In this document: positions 54,274 through 64,000 of the stretch, in pieces | How positions within the stretch are numbered: position 1 is the stretch's first letter | Layout: every line of letters begins with the position of its first letter | Assembly (NCBI RefSeq): GCF_000224145.3 | Contig: NW_004190420.2 | Location: 582,106-646,105 of the forward strand | Reading direction: 5' to 3' | Length of the DNA: 64,000 nucleotides | Source: Ciona intestinalis | Taxonomy: Eukaryota; Chordata; Ascidiacea; Phlebobranchia; Cionidae | The notes under the pieces: generated by a model | What the model saw: the letters and a program-made list of their open reading frames with translations, nothing else | What the model was told of the DNA's origin: nothing | Database searches by the model: none | Position numbers and translations under genes: made by a program

Positions 54274-57200
54274 ATGAGATTGTTAAGACTTTCGTGGCGG
54301 AATAAATTGACTTGCTCAAAACTACGATGTTTTTCCACATCGGCAGTTTTATTCAAGACCAAGTCAGAATACACGCACGTCATTGTTGGGGCTGGTAAGT
54401 CATACTAGTTATAATGTATCTTATTTAACATAACACATTTTGTTTCCAGCATGGCATGCTGTTTTATCTTTAGAAAATTAAGTAATATTCACTTCAAATT
54501 TGTCCCAATATGAACATGGTGTTCAATCCAAATTGCTTTAAAACACCTTGCATAAAACCAAAAAATCTATGACCTAATTTTAAATTACTTCTGATGAGGT
54601 CATGCTTGACTAAATTATGTGAATAGGATCCGCTGGTTGTGTGTTGGCCAACAGGTTGAGTGAAGACCCTGATAGAAAAGTGCTTCTACTTGAAGCTGGA
54701 CCAAAAGATCAGTTTCTCAACAGTTTTCGTTTGTCATGGAAGATACACATGCCTGCTGCCCTCACCTATAATCTATGTGACGACAAATATAACTGGTAAA
54801 ACACCGCTAATTTTTTCAAAAAATCTGCTTAAAAGCAGTTATTTATCAAATAAACATGATTGTCATTTTTCCTGTTTTTTGGGCATTATTTTATGTGAGC
54901 AACTTTTTACAGGTTCTACCACACCACACCTCAGAAACATGTTAACAACCGAGTAATGTATTGGCCAAGGGGTAGAGTGTGGGGTGGCTCCTCATCTCTT
55001 AATGCGATGGTCTACATCAGAGGTCATGCCTATGACTATGACCGTTGGGAAAGTGAGGGGGCAAAGGACTGGCGGTACGACTGTGTTCTTCCTTACTTTA
55101 AAAAAGCGCAATCTCATGAGCTGGGTGAAGATACATACAGAGGAGGAAGTGGCCCGCTTAATGTAACTGTTGGTAAGTGCCAAAGCTGGAGCTACCATAA
55201 CTTTACCTTCTCTTTACTGCTTACAAAATTCAAATTCGCTCTTTTTAAGGTTCTCAGGAAAATCCACTTTTTCAGGCTTTCATTGATGCAGCCCAACAGG
55301 CTGGTTATCCATTCACACCAGATATGAATGGTTACCAGCAGGAAGGTGTTGGTCCAATGGACATGACAGTACATCAGGGTAAACGATGGAGCACAGCATC
55401 TGCTTATTTACGTCCAGCACTACAACGAGAAAACTTAACAACAGAGGTTGACTTTTTATACAAATTGAACAAAAACTTGTAAATTTAGATGTGTGAAATG
55501 TATGCCCTTTCTATTCTATCTATATGGGTAAGGTCCTACTGCGAGGTATGCTGTTAAGCAGGGGATTTAGGCCAGAGTTGGCACATACCTGCTGAGTATT
55601 TTGTTAAAATGTATTCCCAGATAATAATCTGAGTCCTAATATTGTATTCTGATTCTGAACCATGTTTGCTTATATTTTATAAAGTACAATCTACCCACTG
55701 CTAACTGTCAATACCAAAGATTTTTTTCTTATAGGTCAAATGCCTTACCAACCGAATTCTCTTCGATGGCAACCGTGCCACTGGAGTTGAGTACATACAG
55801 GATGGTGAGGTGAAGCAAGTACACAGCACAAGTGATGTAATAATATGTGGAGGAGCCATTAACTCACCGCAGCTACTAATGTTATCTGGCATAGGTGGGT
55901 GTTTTCTTTATATCATTTTTAGATATAGTTTAAAATTTAACATTGTAAACTTGTTTTAAAACTACATACTTTGCCCAGTATTCCTTTACCAATATGAGTT
56001 TTATCACAGATTTTTGTATTTTTTAAAGGGTATTCTAGTATATGTTGAAATCTTAAATTCAACCTGGCCAAATTCTACCTGCGCATAGTTGTCCAGCACT
56101 TTTTTGTTGCATCAAAATTACATTGCGGTTTGATTCAGGTGATGGAGATGATTTGAAGGAGCTTGACATCCCAGTTGTTGCTCATCTTCCAGGAGTTGGT
56201 CAAAATTTACAAGATCACCTTGAACTTTATGTGCAGCACAAGTGCAAGAAAGTATGTTTGATAGATACCTATTATAAATATCTATTACAACACCCAAGGG
56301 CAATGAGCCTAACGAAATTCCTGATATAAACATTTCACCAATTTCTATGAAAGTTTTGAATTATTGAGGTGGTAGGCCAACATATGATAAGCGGTTAATG
56401 CAAATATAGTGAACTTTTTTTAAATATTTTCCTTTTGTACAAAGCTTTGTTTAAAAGCAACTTTACTGAATTGTACTCTTTAGTTACTTTTATTTTAAAC
56501 GTTTTTGTGTATCATTTTCGGCATTCTTTATAATCTTAAATATCAGTTACTGATCTTAGTCTTTTTTTTAGCCAATTACACTGTATAGCGCCCAACAACC
56601 TGTCAACATGGTGAAGATTGGACTTGAGTGGTTATGGAAACAAACTGGGCTTGGATCATCAAGTCATTTATCTGCTGGTGGTTTCATCAGAAGTAGACCT
56701 GGTCTAACGCATCCTGATCTGCAATTTCATTTTTTACCATCACAGGTATTTATATCAGTTTTGAAGACATATTCTGTGCTTAGAATTTGACATTTGTTTA
56801 TAATTTTATATACCCTGTTTTCACAAAACAGATATATTGTAAAACTACATACACATGCTGACCAAGTCAGTAACATGTCTTGCTGCCAAAAAAATAATTT
56901 TAAATTTTTTAAATATATATTCAGAGTTTTCATTTTTAAATACTAAATTTTGTCAATTTCAAATACTAAATATTTTAAATATCATAATTCAAGACAGCAT
57001 AGTTGATTTCTGATGTAGTAAACTTCTTATAGTTTAAAGTATGCTAATATTCTTTACCCAGCCTATTGCTTTCTTGCGGAAGGCAGACCATATTTATTTC
57101 CTCAATAAGAGACTGGGACCTACTTTAGTATTTAGAGAAATTGACTTTATGTTTTATTTAGGTAATAGACCATGGTAGGAAGCCATCAGAATGTCATGCG

Positions 57201-58780
57201 TTTCAAGTCCATGTTGGCTCCCTACGTGCAACTAGTAAAGGGTGGCTTAAACTGCAATCAAAAGATCCAACTGCTCATCCCATTATTGAACCAAACTACC
57301 TTGAAACAGGTGAGATTGTCATGTGGGTTGATGGGAACTTTTTAATTAAATGTATTGGTCAGGTTGGTGATGTTGCAATGTAAGTGATTGCCTTAAATTT
57401 AAAATGAGCTGCATTCAAAGTCCAATATATAGCTACTCAAATGTAACATAAAAACACAGGTCACATTGTCAGTATTAGATTAGTTGTATATTATAAAAAC
57501 TTAAGATAATAAAACTATCGATTTTTGTTCAAATATGGTACACAGACAGAAACTGACAAAAAAATATTTTGACAGAAATTGACCGCTGGGAACTCCGTGA
57601 GAGCGTGAAACTGACAAGGGAGATTTTCCAACAATCAGCATTTGATGAATTCTGTGGAGAAGAACTCAGACCTGGACCTGAGGTATATTACGTTGTGGTG
57701 ATATTTAAATTAAACAGTTCTCTCAGAAACATCTTAGCTTTTTTAACTGATTTCTATTGTTAATAGCTTTTCATTTTTTCATACAAGAACAAACATGTTT
57801 AAAAGTGCAGTTTGTTAAACTTGTGTTTCTAACTGACTAAATTAAAACTCTTCCTTAATATAAGATGCCATTTTTGAAATATTAGGATAGCGGCTAGGGT
57901 GTTTCATTATACACAATAATAAAAGTAAAAGAGTTTTCATTTGTATTTAAACTGCATCCTTATCAATAATAATACCGATGGCCATTTTAAGTTTTGAATA
58001 CAAACCAGCCCACTGACCAATAATTCGAACAGTTCGACTTTTGTGCGTTTGTTTGTATTTTATATATTCGGATTTGTTTAGACGCAAAGTGACGCTGAGT
58101 TAGATGCTTTTGTTCGTGAAAAATGTGACTCTGCCTACCATCCTTCATGTACTTGTAAGATGGGATCACCTGATGATCCTATGGCAGTCGTGGACCCCCA
58201 AACAAAGGTACGTAACATTGTTTTAAAGATATTCTGTGAGCGACATGCCTTGAGCAAGAATAATTAAATTGGGAATTTAAAACGTACATGGATTATATAT
58301 AAAACTTTGTGGTCAAATAAGTAGAATGTCAAATTTTAATGTTGGTAGCATTAGTTGCAAGTATAAATAAATACAAATGCTAACATTTTATTTACCAATC
58401 TTATAGATAGGCGACCGCGGTAACAATGTTATAGCCACACTTTTATCCATGGCGTGTTTTAACGACTGTCTCGTTTCCCTGTTTTTTACTTCTCTCCCCT
58501 TCTCTTTGTCCTTTAAGTAACATTACCTTCGCTGTCGTTTTCGCACAGATAAATAAAATATATGTTGTGTTATATAATCATATACTTTACGTAGGTAATT
58601 GGAGTCGAGAACTTGCGTGTGATAGATTCGTCCATAATGCCCAGCGTTGTCAGTGGGAACTTGAACGCCCCTACGATTATGATCGCTGAAAAAGCAGCAG
58701 ACATGATACGTGGTAGGGAAGCACTATGCACACCAGATACACCCGTTTACCGCCCCGCGAATTTGGAAACCCAGCGTTAA
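54274..58780 (+). CDS. CHDH: Choline dehydrogenase (GMC oxidoreductase), mitochondrial
   Basis: Eleven exons: 54274-54394, 54627-54795, 54913-55172, 55250-55446, 55735-55894, 56139-56251, 56572-56745, 57162-57309, 57576-57682, 58082-58207 and 58595-58780. They give 586 residues (human 594). The first 27 residues are basic, hydrophobic and free of acids ([20 protein letters not shown]), a typical mitochondrial presequence. The FAD-binding GAGSAG is at 39-44, GMC signature 1 is [20 protein letters not shown], signature 2 is [16 protein letters not shown], and the C-terminal block is [16 protein letters not shown] with [17 protein letters not shown]. The catalytic-pair His (HPS) and Asn (NAP) are both present. 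The enzyme oxidises choline to betaine aldehyde with FAD, feeding betaine synthesis. Four junctions begin with GGT/GTA, so phases were checked at each. Other GMC enzymes are possible, but the signatures fit CHDH best. Confidence 0.96.
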
Positions 58781-59296
58781 TCAGCATATCAATTGTCCAT
58801 AAAATTTGCTGTGTCATGCACTGCCACTTTTTTTACACATTTTACGGAACTGTGATACACGTTTTAAACGTTTACCTGTGAACAAGCATATTTCCCATGA
58901 AGCACAAGAGAAAATTGTATTGCAATAACACTTTATCATATTATTTAAAGCAGTTTTGCAGCATTGTGTTTTAATAATCCGCAATTTCTTTAACATCCAG
59001 CATATGCAGTATATCTAATCTGTTTCCCTGAACAATATTCAATTTTTGTACTTCGTTTAAATTAAGCATGTTTGCAATAAAGCAAATATATGGAACACTT
59101 AAACCCCAATAAGATTGCATCTTCAAGCTACTATGGCAAGTGTGTGGTATTGTTTCTCAGCCGTTAATTGAATTCGGACGTGACACGACAACCTGCTCTG
59201 ACTGATGTCTCATCGCGCCCAGCGCCGTGTTTATCCCTGTATGCGTCAGTTGTGTATTACTTTATAGATACGAGGTGAGCACTTATATAAGCCAGC
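58781..59296. other. CHDH 3' UTR and NHL gene upstream region
   Basis: About 520 bases between two + strand genes. AATAAA at 59076-59081 is a likely CHDH poly(A) signal. No other feature is seen. Confidence 0.5.
59076..59081 (+). other. Probable CHDH polyadenylation signal AATAAA
   Basis: AATAAA about 295 bases after the CHDH stop and 215 bases before the next start codon on the same strand. Confidence 0.45.
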
Positions 59297-62200
59297 ATGT
59301 CTGACGGTAACAATCCAAGCGAACAATCTCCATCAGGAAACAGAAAGTCACGAAAAAATGTTTTTCCGAATCTTGGTAATCGTGGAACGTCGTCTAAACA
59401 CCCAAGTCATAAAAGAACGGATAAAATCAGCAGGTCTCGACCTGCGACCACAAATGACAGGTAAGGTGCATGTACAGCGTAACATCTGAAACTAACGTTA
59501 AGATTAAGGATTTTTGTGGTAGGGGTAGTAAATACTGTTTAAAGGGTGGATAAAATGGGATGTTTTCATTCACTTTACTTGTCCCTTTTGATATTTACAT
59601 AACTTTTAATATTTATAAAATTTCTAAACCGCAGACTCTTGAGACTCTTTAAAGAACGTTGCTCATTGTTTAAAACCTAATTAGAGAGTATTCGATTCTG
59701 ATTCTAAATATCCCATCTTACCCCACAGTGCTATGTATACAGCAAATTAAAATATTTAAAGATATTAAGACCATCTGTATCAACACAATGTGTAGTGGTA
59801 TTGTACAGTTATACATTATAAATGTTTGAGTTACTCAGATCACGGAAATTCTTGCTAACCGTCTCCAACCCGACTCATTCCACGACCTCAAAGCTGACGG
59901 ATGTCATGACGTCGGAAGATATCCTAATCGAAGTAAAATAACCAATAATAAGAAACCTATATTCCTTATTTTAAATGCAGTCGTGTTAAATGTTATACAT
60001 GGCAGATTGATGTTTCTAATTATATAGGCGAAATATGAATCTCTTTAAGATACCATTGTTTGAACTCTATGATCGTCCAACAATATATATAGGTGTCGAA
60101 TCAAGCCCATTTTTACGAAAAATATCACAATTGTTTTTGTGTCTTAAAGGAGCGTAACAACAAAAAAATAAAACTTGTTAGTATATACTCATTTAAGTCA
60201 AATTTTATCGCCATTATGTTATACAGGAAAAGACAAATACATTAACAAGAAGAACATTGATATCCCGACCACTTAAGAAATCCAAGGGTGAGTTGAATGA
60301 GAATGGCTTGTCGAAAAATGAGCATTCCAAATGTGAGTTTGTCTTATATTCCACCCATACTGGATTTGTTAATGCCTTGTACGTTTTAGATGCAGAGGGA
60401 ACCCCGAAAAAACGCAAATCTGCAAGCAGCGTGTCGCATATTTCGTGAGTATTATGATGTATAACGTGCATTAACAATTAAGTATAAAACTATGTTACAT
60501 GGACTATAGACACATTTATGCAAAAAGTTAGTTTAAAATCGCTATATATAACTCAAACTGAAACAAGCCCAGCGATCAATGGAATCATACCAGCTAACAC
60601 AACATGCCTCCGAATGCCTAATACAATTTATTTATATCCCATGAACGTCTTCTAAGTATATAATGTGTGCCAAAAAATGTACTGCAGTTTTACGTTTTTA
60701 CTTGGTTGCTTCAGACCAATCCGGACGGAACCATCACAAGCATCAAATGTTGTGCATTGGACAAACAAATTCACCGAATCACACGTTCACATTGGTTCGC
60801 CTATTATGGGAATTACGTCATCAAACAAACATGGCAACTTCGTAACATCTGGAGTGGACGGTTACATTCGTACACACGATATTAAGTCAGGGGCGACCTT
60901 GGACAATGTACTGGTGTACCCAGCTGTTGACAATCGAGCGGTGAGTTAAATATAATATGAACATGTATTGGTCGAATATAAAATAAGTTTGTTCCTTCAT
61001 CACAGTGTAGTTGTAACATACCGAATCACTTTAGCATACTATATGGTTCACAAATGTTTAGAATAATCATTCTTTTAAAAGCTTGCTTCCCCATTGTACG
61101 GGTCGTGTAAAAGCCTGTCCCATTTTACCCCACCCTACTATATACAATAAGGGGTGGGGGAAGATGAAATACCTTTAGCACAGAACATCTAAATATCCTG
61201 ATCGTGTTTTAAAGATTTAACAACGGCCTATACTGAACGTCGTAAGGATGCGGTTTTATAATTATTTGAGATTCCTTTGTTTACCACCAAATTTGACGGG
61301 AATATCGAATGATAAGGTGTCCCATCTTCTCCCACCCTATACTTCTACATTAACCTTACGCGTGTAAATAATGACCGTTGATTTACCATTCTTTCTTGTT
61401 ATCGCTTTTAATACAACTCTTAAAATTCCTGTTTTTTTCTGCTATAAAAATCATCTGTTTTTTTTTTCATTTAGAAATTCCAGGCCGCTATGACCAGGGA
61501 CGGAGATTTTGTTGTTGCCAGTGGCGACGCTGTAACATTGTGGTCGGATCAGGCACGTTTACTCAACGAGTATGGGAACGTCAAGTTTTGTTTCTGCAAA
61601 CAATTATATTTAGATGATGACGGTAGGTTAAGTAACAACGCTTGTTATAAAGCAATGCCGCAATTTTCCAGGATTGTTCGCTGGTATATAATGCCCGTTA
61701 TTTTAAAACGGTGACACGTATATGTAACAAAGGTATTTACAAAATGTATTTTTAAAAAAAAGCACGTGTAAGATATAAACATGGTGTGTTATCGTTTAAA
61801 TATATGTTTGCCATAACTAGTACGCCTTCACCAAAACACTTTATATAGAGCTTATAATCATTTATTTTATTTTAGGGTAGTTCATTTCGTATATACGTGG
61901 TACATCGTGCGATGCTGTAGCGAGACTCGATATTCGTTGAGTTGTTTCATCTAAAATCTTACATTCTTCTGTCAGGAATAATTGCGGTATCCGACACTGA
62001 TCAAAACTGTGCAGTCTTGATGTCACAGGATGGCAACTGGTTTCATAAGTTCGGATCGAAAGGTACAGCAAAGGGGGAATTTAACTGCCCAACTGGAATA
62101 ACGATCATGAGTAACGGAGATGTTGTTGTAGCTGACTGGAGTCACAGACTGCAGGTAACACTATATATAAGGTAGGGGTTGCCACATTACCCCCACAAAA

Positions 62201-63225
62201 TATACAAAACGTTCATACATGACAAATCGTCCACGTTTTTCAACTATTTCTCTCATGCTTTAGGTATTTGACCGTCTTGGTCGTTTTAAATTCCAGTTTG
62301 GGTTAAAGGAAATGGAAACGGACAATTCGATCTTCCATATGGTCTCACACGCGACGGAAATGACAACATTATCGTTGCAGACTGGTGGAATAACAGGTAT
62401 TTTAAAGTTTGCATCATTTTTTATGGTAAATTAAAAAGCAACCAATGTCATATTTATTTATTATGGATTTAAGTCGGCAAATTCATGACTGACTTCAATT
62501 TTCTAGTAGCTACTATACTATAGGCTAAACTTTCAATAGTTGTTTTGAATATGAGCAATTTTAAATGTGTCTGTATTCAAAACCTGTGTTCGAGATAACA
62601 CACTATGGGTTATTGTATCTTGTACACGTTTTTGGATACATAGCACATAGTATTCAAATACCCTGAGACTCGTGGGGATGTTTGTTTTTAATTCTTTGAA
62701 TGTCCTTTATTTACTATCAAATGCTGAGACGAGAAAATAGAAATAAAATGTGTCCCATCTTACCCCACCTCCCCACTCTACTATATAACAAATATAAATA
62801 TAACAAGTCACAAATCATTTTAGGAAAGTAGTTTATGCGCCCTCTGATACGCCCTTATATGTTTTAACTAAACTAAGAGCCGCTTGAAGTTCGTCTGTTA
62901 ATTAGCAATACGACAACTAGCATAACATCTATACGTATGCAACGAAACGCACATGAATATTATAAAAACAAACAGAAATAAAGTGTTCGAATCAAAACTA
63001 AAGCAAATGGCTACGTTTATTTTAAATTTCCAAAATTAATAACAAACATATAATTATAGGGTGTCGGCGTTTGACAAAGAGGGAAAATTCATTAAACACT
63101 TAATCACGGCCGTTGACGGAATCAAAATGCCGGCTTATGTGTGTGTTCCACAATACGGGAGAAGTCTTATTTTATCCGAATTTGGACATTCCGTTGCCAA
63201 GATATTTACATTTCGTGTGGCGTAA
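59297..63225 (+). CDS. NHL-repeat beta-propeller protein, with one frame slip
   Basis: Eight exons: 59297-59460 (ATG), 59839-59932, 60227-60444, 60715-60940, 61475-61622, 61976-62154, 62264-62396 and 63060-63225. They give about 442 residues if the frame slip in exon 7 is ignored. The first 130 residues are basic and low-complexity, with no RING, B-box or coiled coil visible. From exon 4 the sequence is a propeller: [16 protein letters not shown], then [35 protein letters not shown] with [16 protein letters not shown], and a last NHL blade ending [15 protein letters not shown], then [17 protein letters not shown] propellers bind RNA or protein, as in TRIM2/3/71, but without the TRIM module this is a distinct protein. 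Exon 7 begins in one frame and ends in another, with the switch near 62305. Confidence 0.82.
59541..59732. mobile_element. MITE-like copy in NHL gene intron 1
   Basis: About 190 bp from AAGGGTGGATAAAATGGGAT to ATCCCATCTTACCCCACAGT. It belongs to the variant with GATGGGAT termini. Its internal sequence is well diverged, but AACGTTGCTCATTGTTTAAAA fits the reversed family pattern. Confidence 0.6.
61086..61140. mobile_element. Terminal fragment of the MITE-like family
   Basis: Only the right-hand end is present (CTGTCCCATTTTACCCCACC and CTACTATA), directly before a full copy. It may be a stub left by the adjacent insertion. Confidence 0.5.
61148..61342. mobile_element. MITE-like copy in an NHL gene intron
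   Basis: About 195 bp from AATAAGGGGTGGGGGAAGAT to GTCCCATCTTCTCCCACCCT. Landmarks CCTGATCGTGTTTTAAAG, CAACGGCCTATACTG, GGTTTTATAA and TTTGTTTACCACC are in the same order as copy 1. Confidence 0.75.
62641..62785. mobile_element. Truncated MITE-like copy in an NHL gene intron
   Basis: It starts inside the element at TAGCACATAGTATTCAAATA and runs to the intact right end GTCCCATCTTACCCCACCTC. The left terminal repeat is missing. Confidence 0.65.
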
Positions 63226-64000
63226 TTTTGCACTTAATCGACGTTTTTATTATTATTTACTATAAGTGAAGTCGTTACGCAAAACACGTTCCCTTACATG
63301 CAGACGTGTCTGTAATATGTATATACAACGCCATATGGGGTTCCAGCTTAGCCAGCGATATGTTCACGCATTACGTATTTAACGTTTCTTTGACTGCAGC
63401 TAAGCGTTATTGTCAGAAATCGAACTCTGGTTGCCGCGTTTCAACTTGCGTCGCAGCGACGTATTCTCCCATTCCATCTCTGCTCCAGTGAGTCGAAAAT
63501 TTCGTGACTGTTATGAAATATGAGGCATCGTAAGCTCGTTCCGAGGCAACAGATTGCGTACGAATCGGCTTACCAGTTGAGAGCCATTAGGCAGCATATA
63601 TGCTTTTACAATTAAATTCAAATCCTTCCTTTCTCTCTTTCTGTGACGTCATAACGGGAAAATCGAGTGACGCTCCCTCGCACTACCCGTGAGCATAGTG
63701 GTTTGATTTCAGGTTAGCCATAATATTTGTTATATAATTAGTTCGCCAATGAACCCTATTTGTCGGCAAGTAGGAAAAGTTTTATATTGGTTTAGTAACT
63801 TTGGTTGTTCATATAGTTAGCTAGACTGTCTTATTTGTACTTTTATACAACTACTCAGGAAAGAACAAATTCAAGTATTTCCGTATAGGTGCTCAAAATT
63901 GTTAAACTGTTTTTTGAAGATAAGGATTCAATAGCAGGTGATTGTAGTGGAAAACATAGGCAAGTTTTAGCGATAATGTTAAAGAACACACATGGCCTCA
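63226..64000. promoter_or_regulatory. NHL gene 3' UTR and upstream region of an off-window gene
   Basis: No exon is supported. GC content rises and a perfect TGACGTCA is at 63644-63651 (context CTGTGACGTCATAACGGG), which resembles the other spacer CREs, so a promoter for a gene beyond the window is possible. Confidence 0.35.
63644..63651. promoter_or_regulatory. CRE palindrome TGACGTCA near window end
   Basis: A perfect octamer. The flanking GACGTCATAAC is shared with the site at 44004. Confidence 0.4.

Overview
The window reads as nuclear DNA of a tunicate, most likely a Ciona species. The genes are compact and rich in short GT-AG introns, the DNA is AT-rich, and the exons encode recognisable animal (mostly chordate-like) orthologues. 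Many introns and spacers carry copies of a roughly 200 bp inverted-repeat element whose ends resemble GTAGGGTGGGGGAAGATGGG. The organism call is inference from protein content and genome style. All exon models were built by hand from open frames, GT/AG sites, phase agreement at every junction and remembered family sequences; no search was run.

Layout, left to right: (1) + strand, 1-5.65 kb, a 5'-incomplete gene for a large, low-complexity, apparently disordered protein that I do not recognise. (2) - strand, 7.29-9.81 kb, an atypical Arf-like GTPase with a tail of about 400 residues. (3) - strand, 10.75-13.62 kb, a sphingosine-1-phosphate phosphatase (SGPP). (4) + strand, 14.64-19.44 kb, an SLC13 sodium/carboxylate transporter. 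(5) - strand, 20.28-26.13 kb, the SHP2 tyrosine phosphatase PTPN11. (6) - strand, 27.65-31.97 kb, a SCHIP1-like coiled-coil protein. (7) - strand, 33.83-42.72 kb, the Sin3 corepressor subunit SAP130. (8) + strand, 44.60-46.53 kb, an intronless kinesin light chain. (9) - strand, 49.33-52.48 kb, a ceramide-1-phosphate transfer protein with a membrane-anchor-like N terminus. (10) + strand, 54.27-58.78 kb, choline dehydrogenase. (11) + strand, 59.30-63.23 kb, an NHL-repeat protein whose reading frame slips by one base.

The genes look like independent housekeeping or signalling loci rather than one system. Three pairs are head-to-head (SGPP/SLC13, SAP130/KLC, CPTP/CHDH), and the last two gaps each contain a perfect CRE palindrome, TGACGTCA. 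Two lipid-phosphate genes (SGPP and CPTP) are present but not adjacent. I saw no retrovirus, LTR element, reverse transcriptase, CRISPR array, tRNA or rRNA.

The most interesting leads are the unrecognised disordered protein with a repeated E-T-N-L peptide, the GTPase with two altered nucleotide-binding motifs, the novel N terminus on the SCHIP1 homologue, the frame slip in the NHL gene, and the dense, partly nested inverted-repeat element family.
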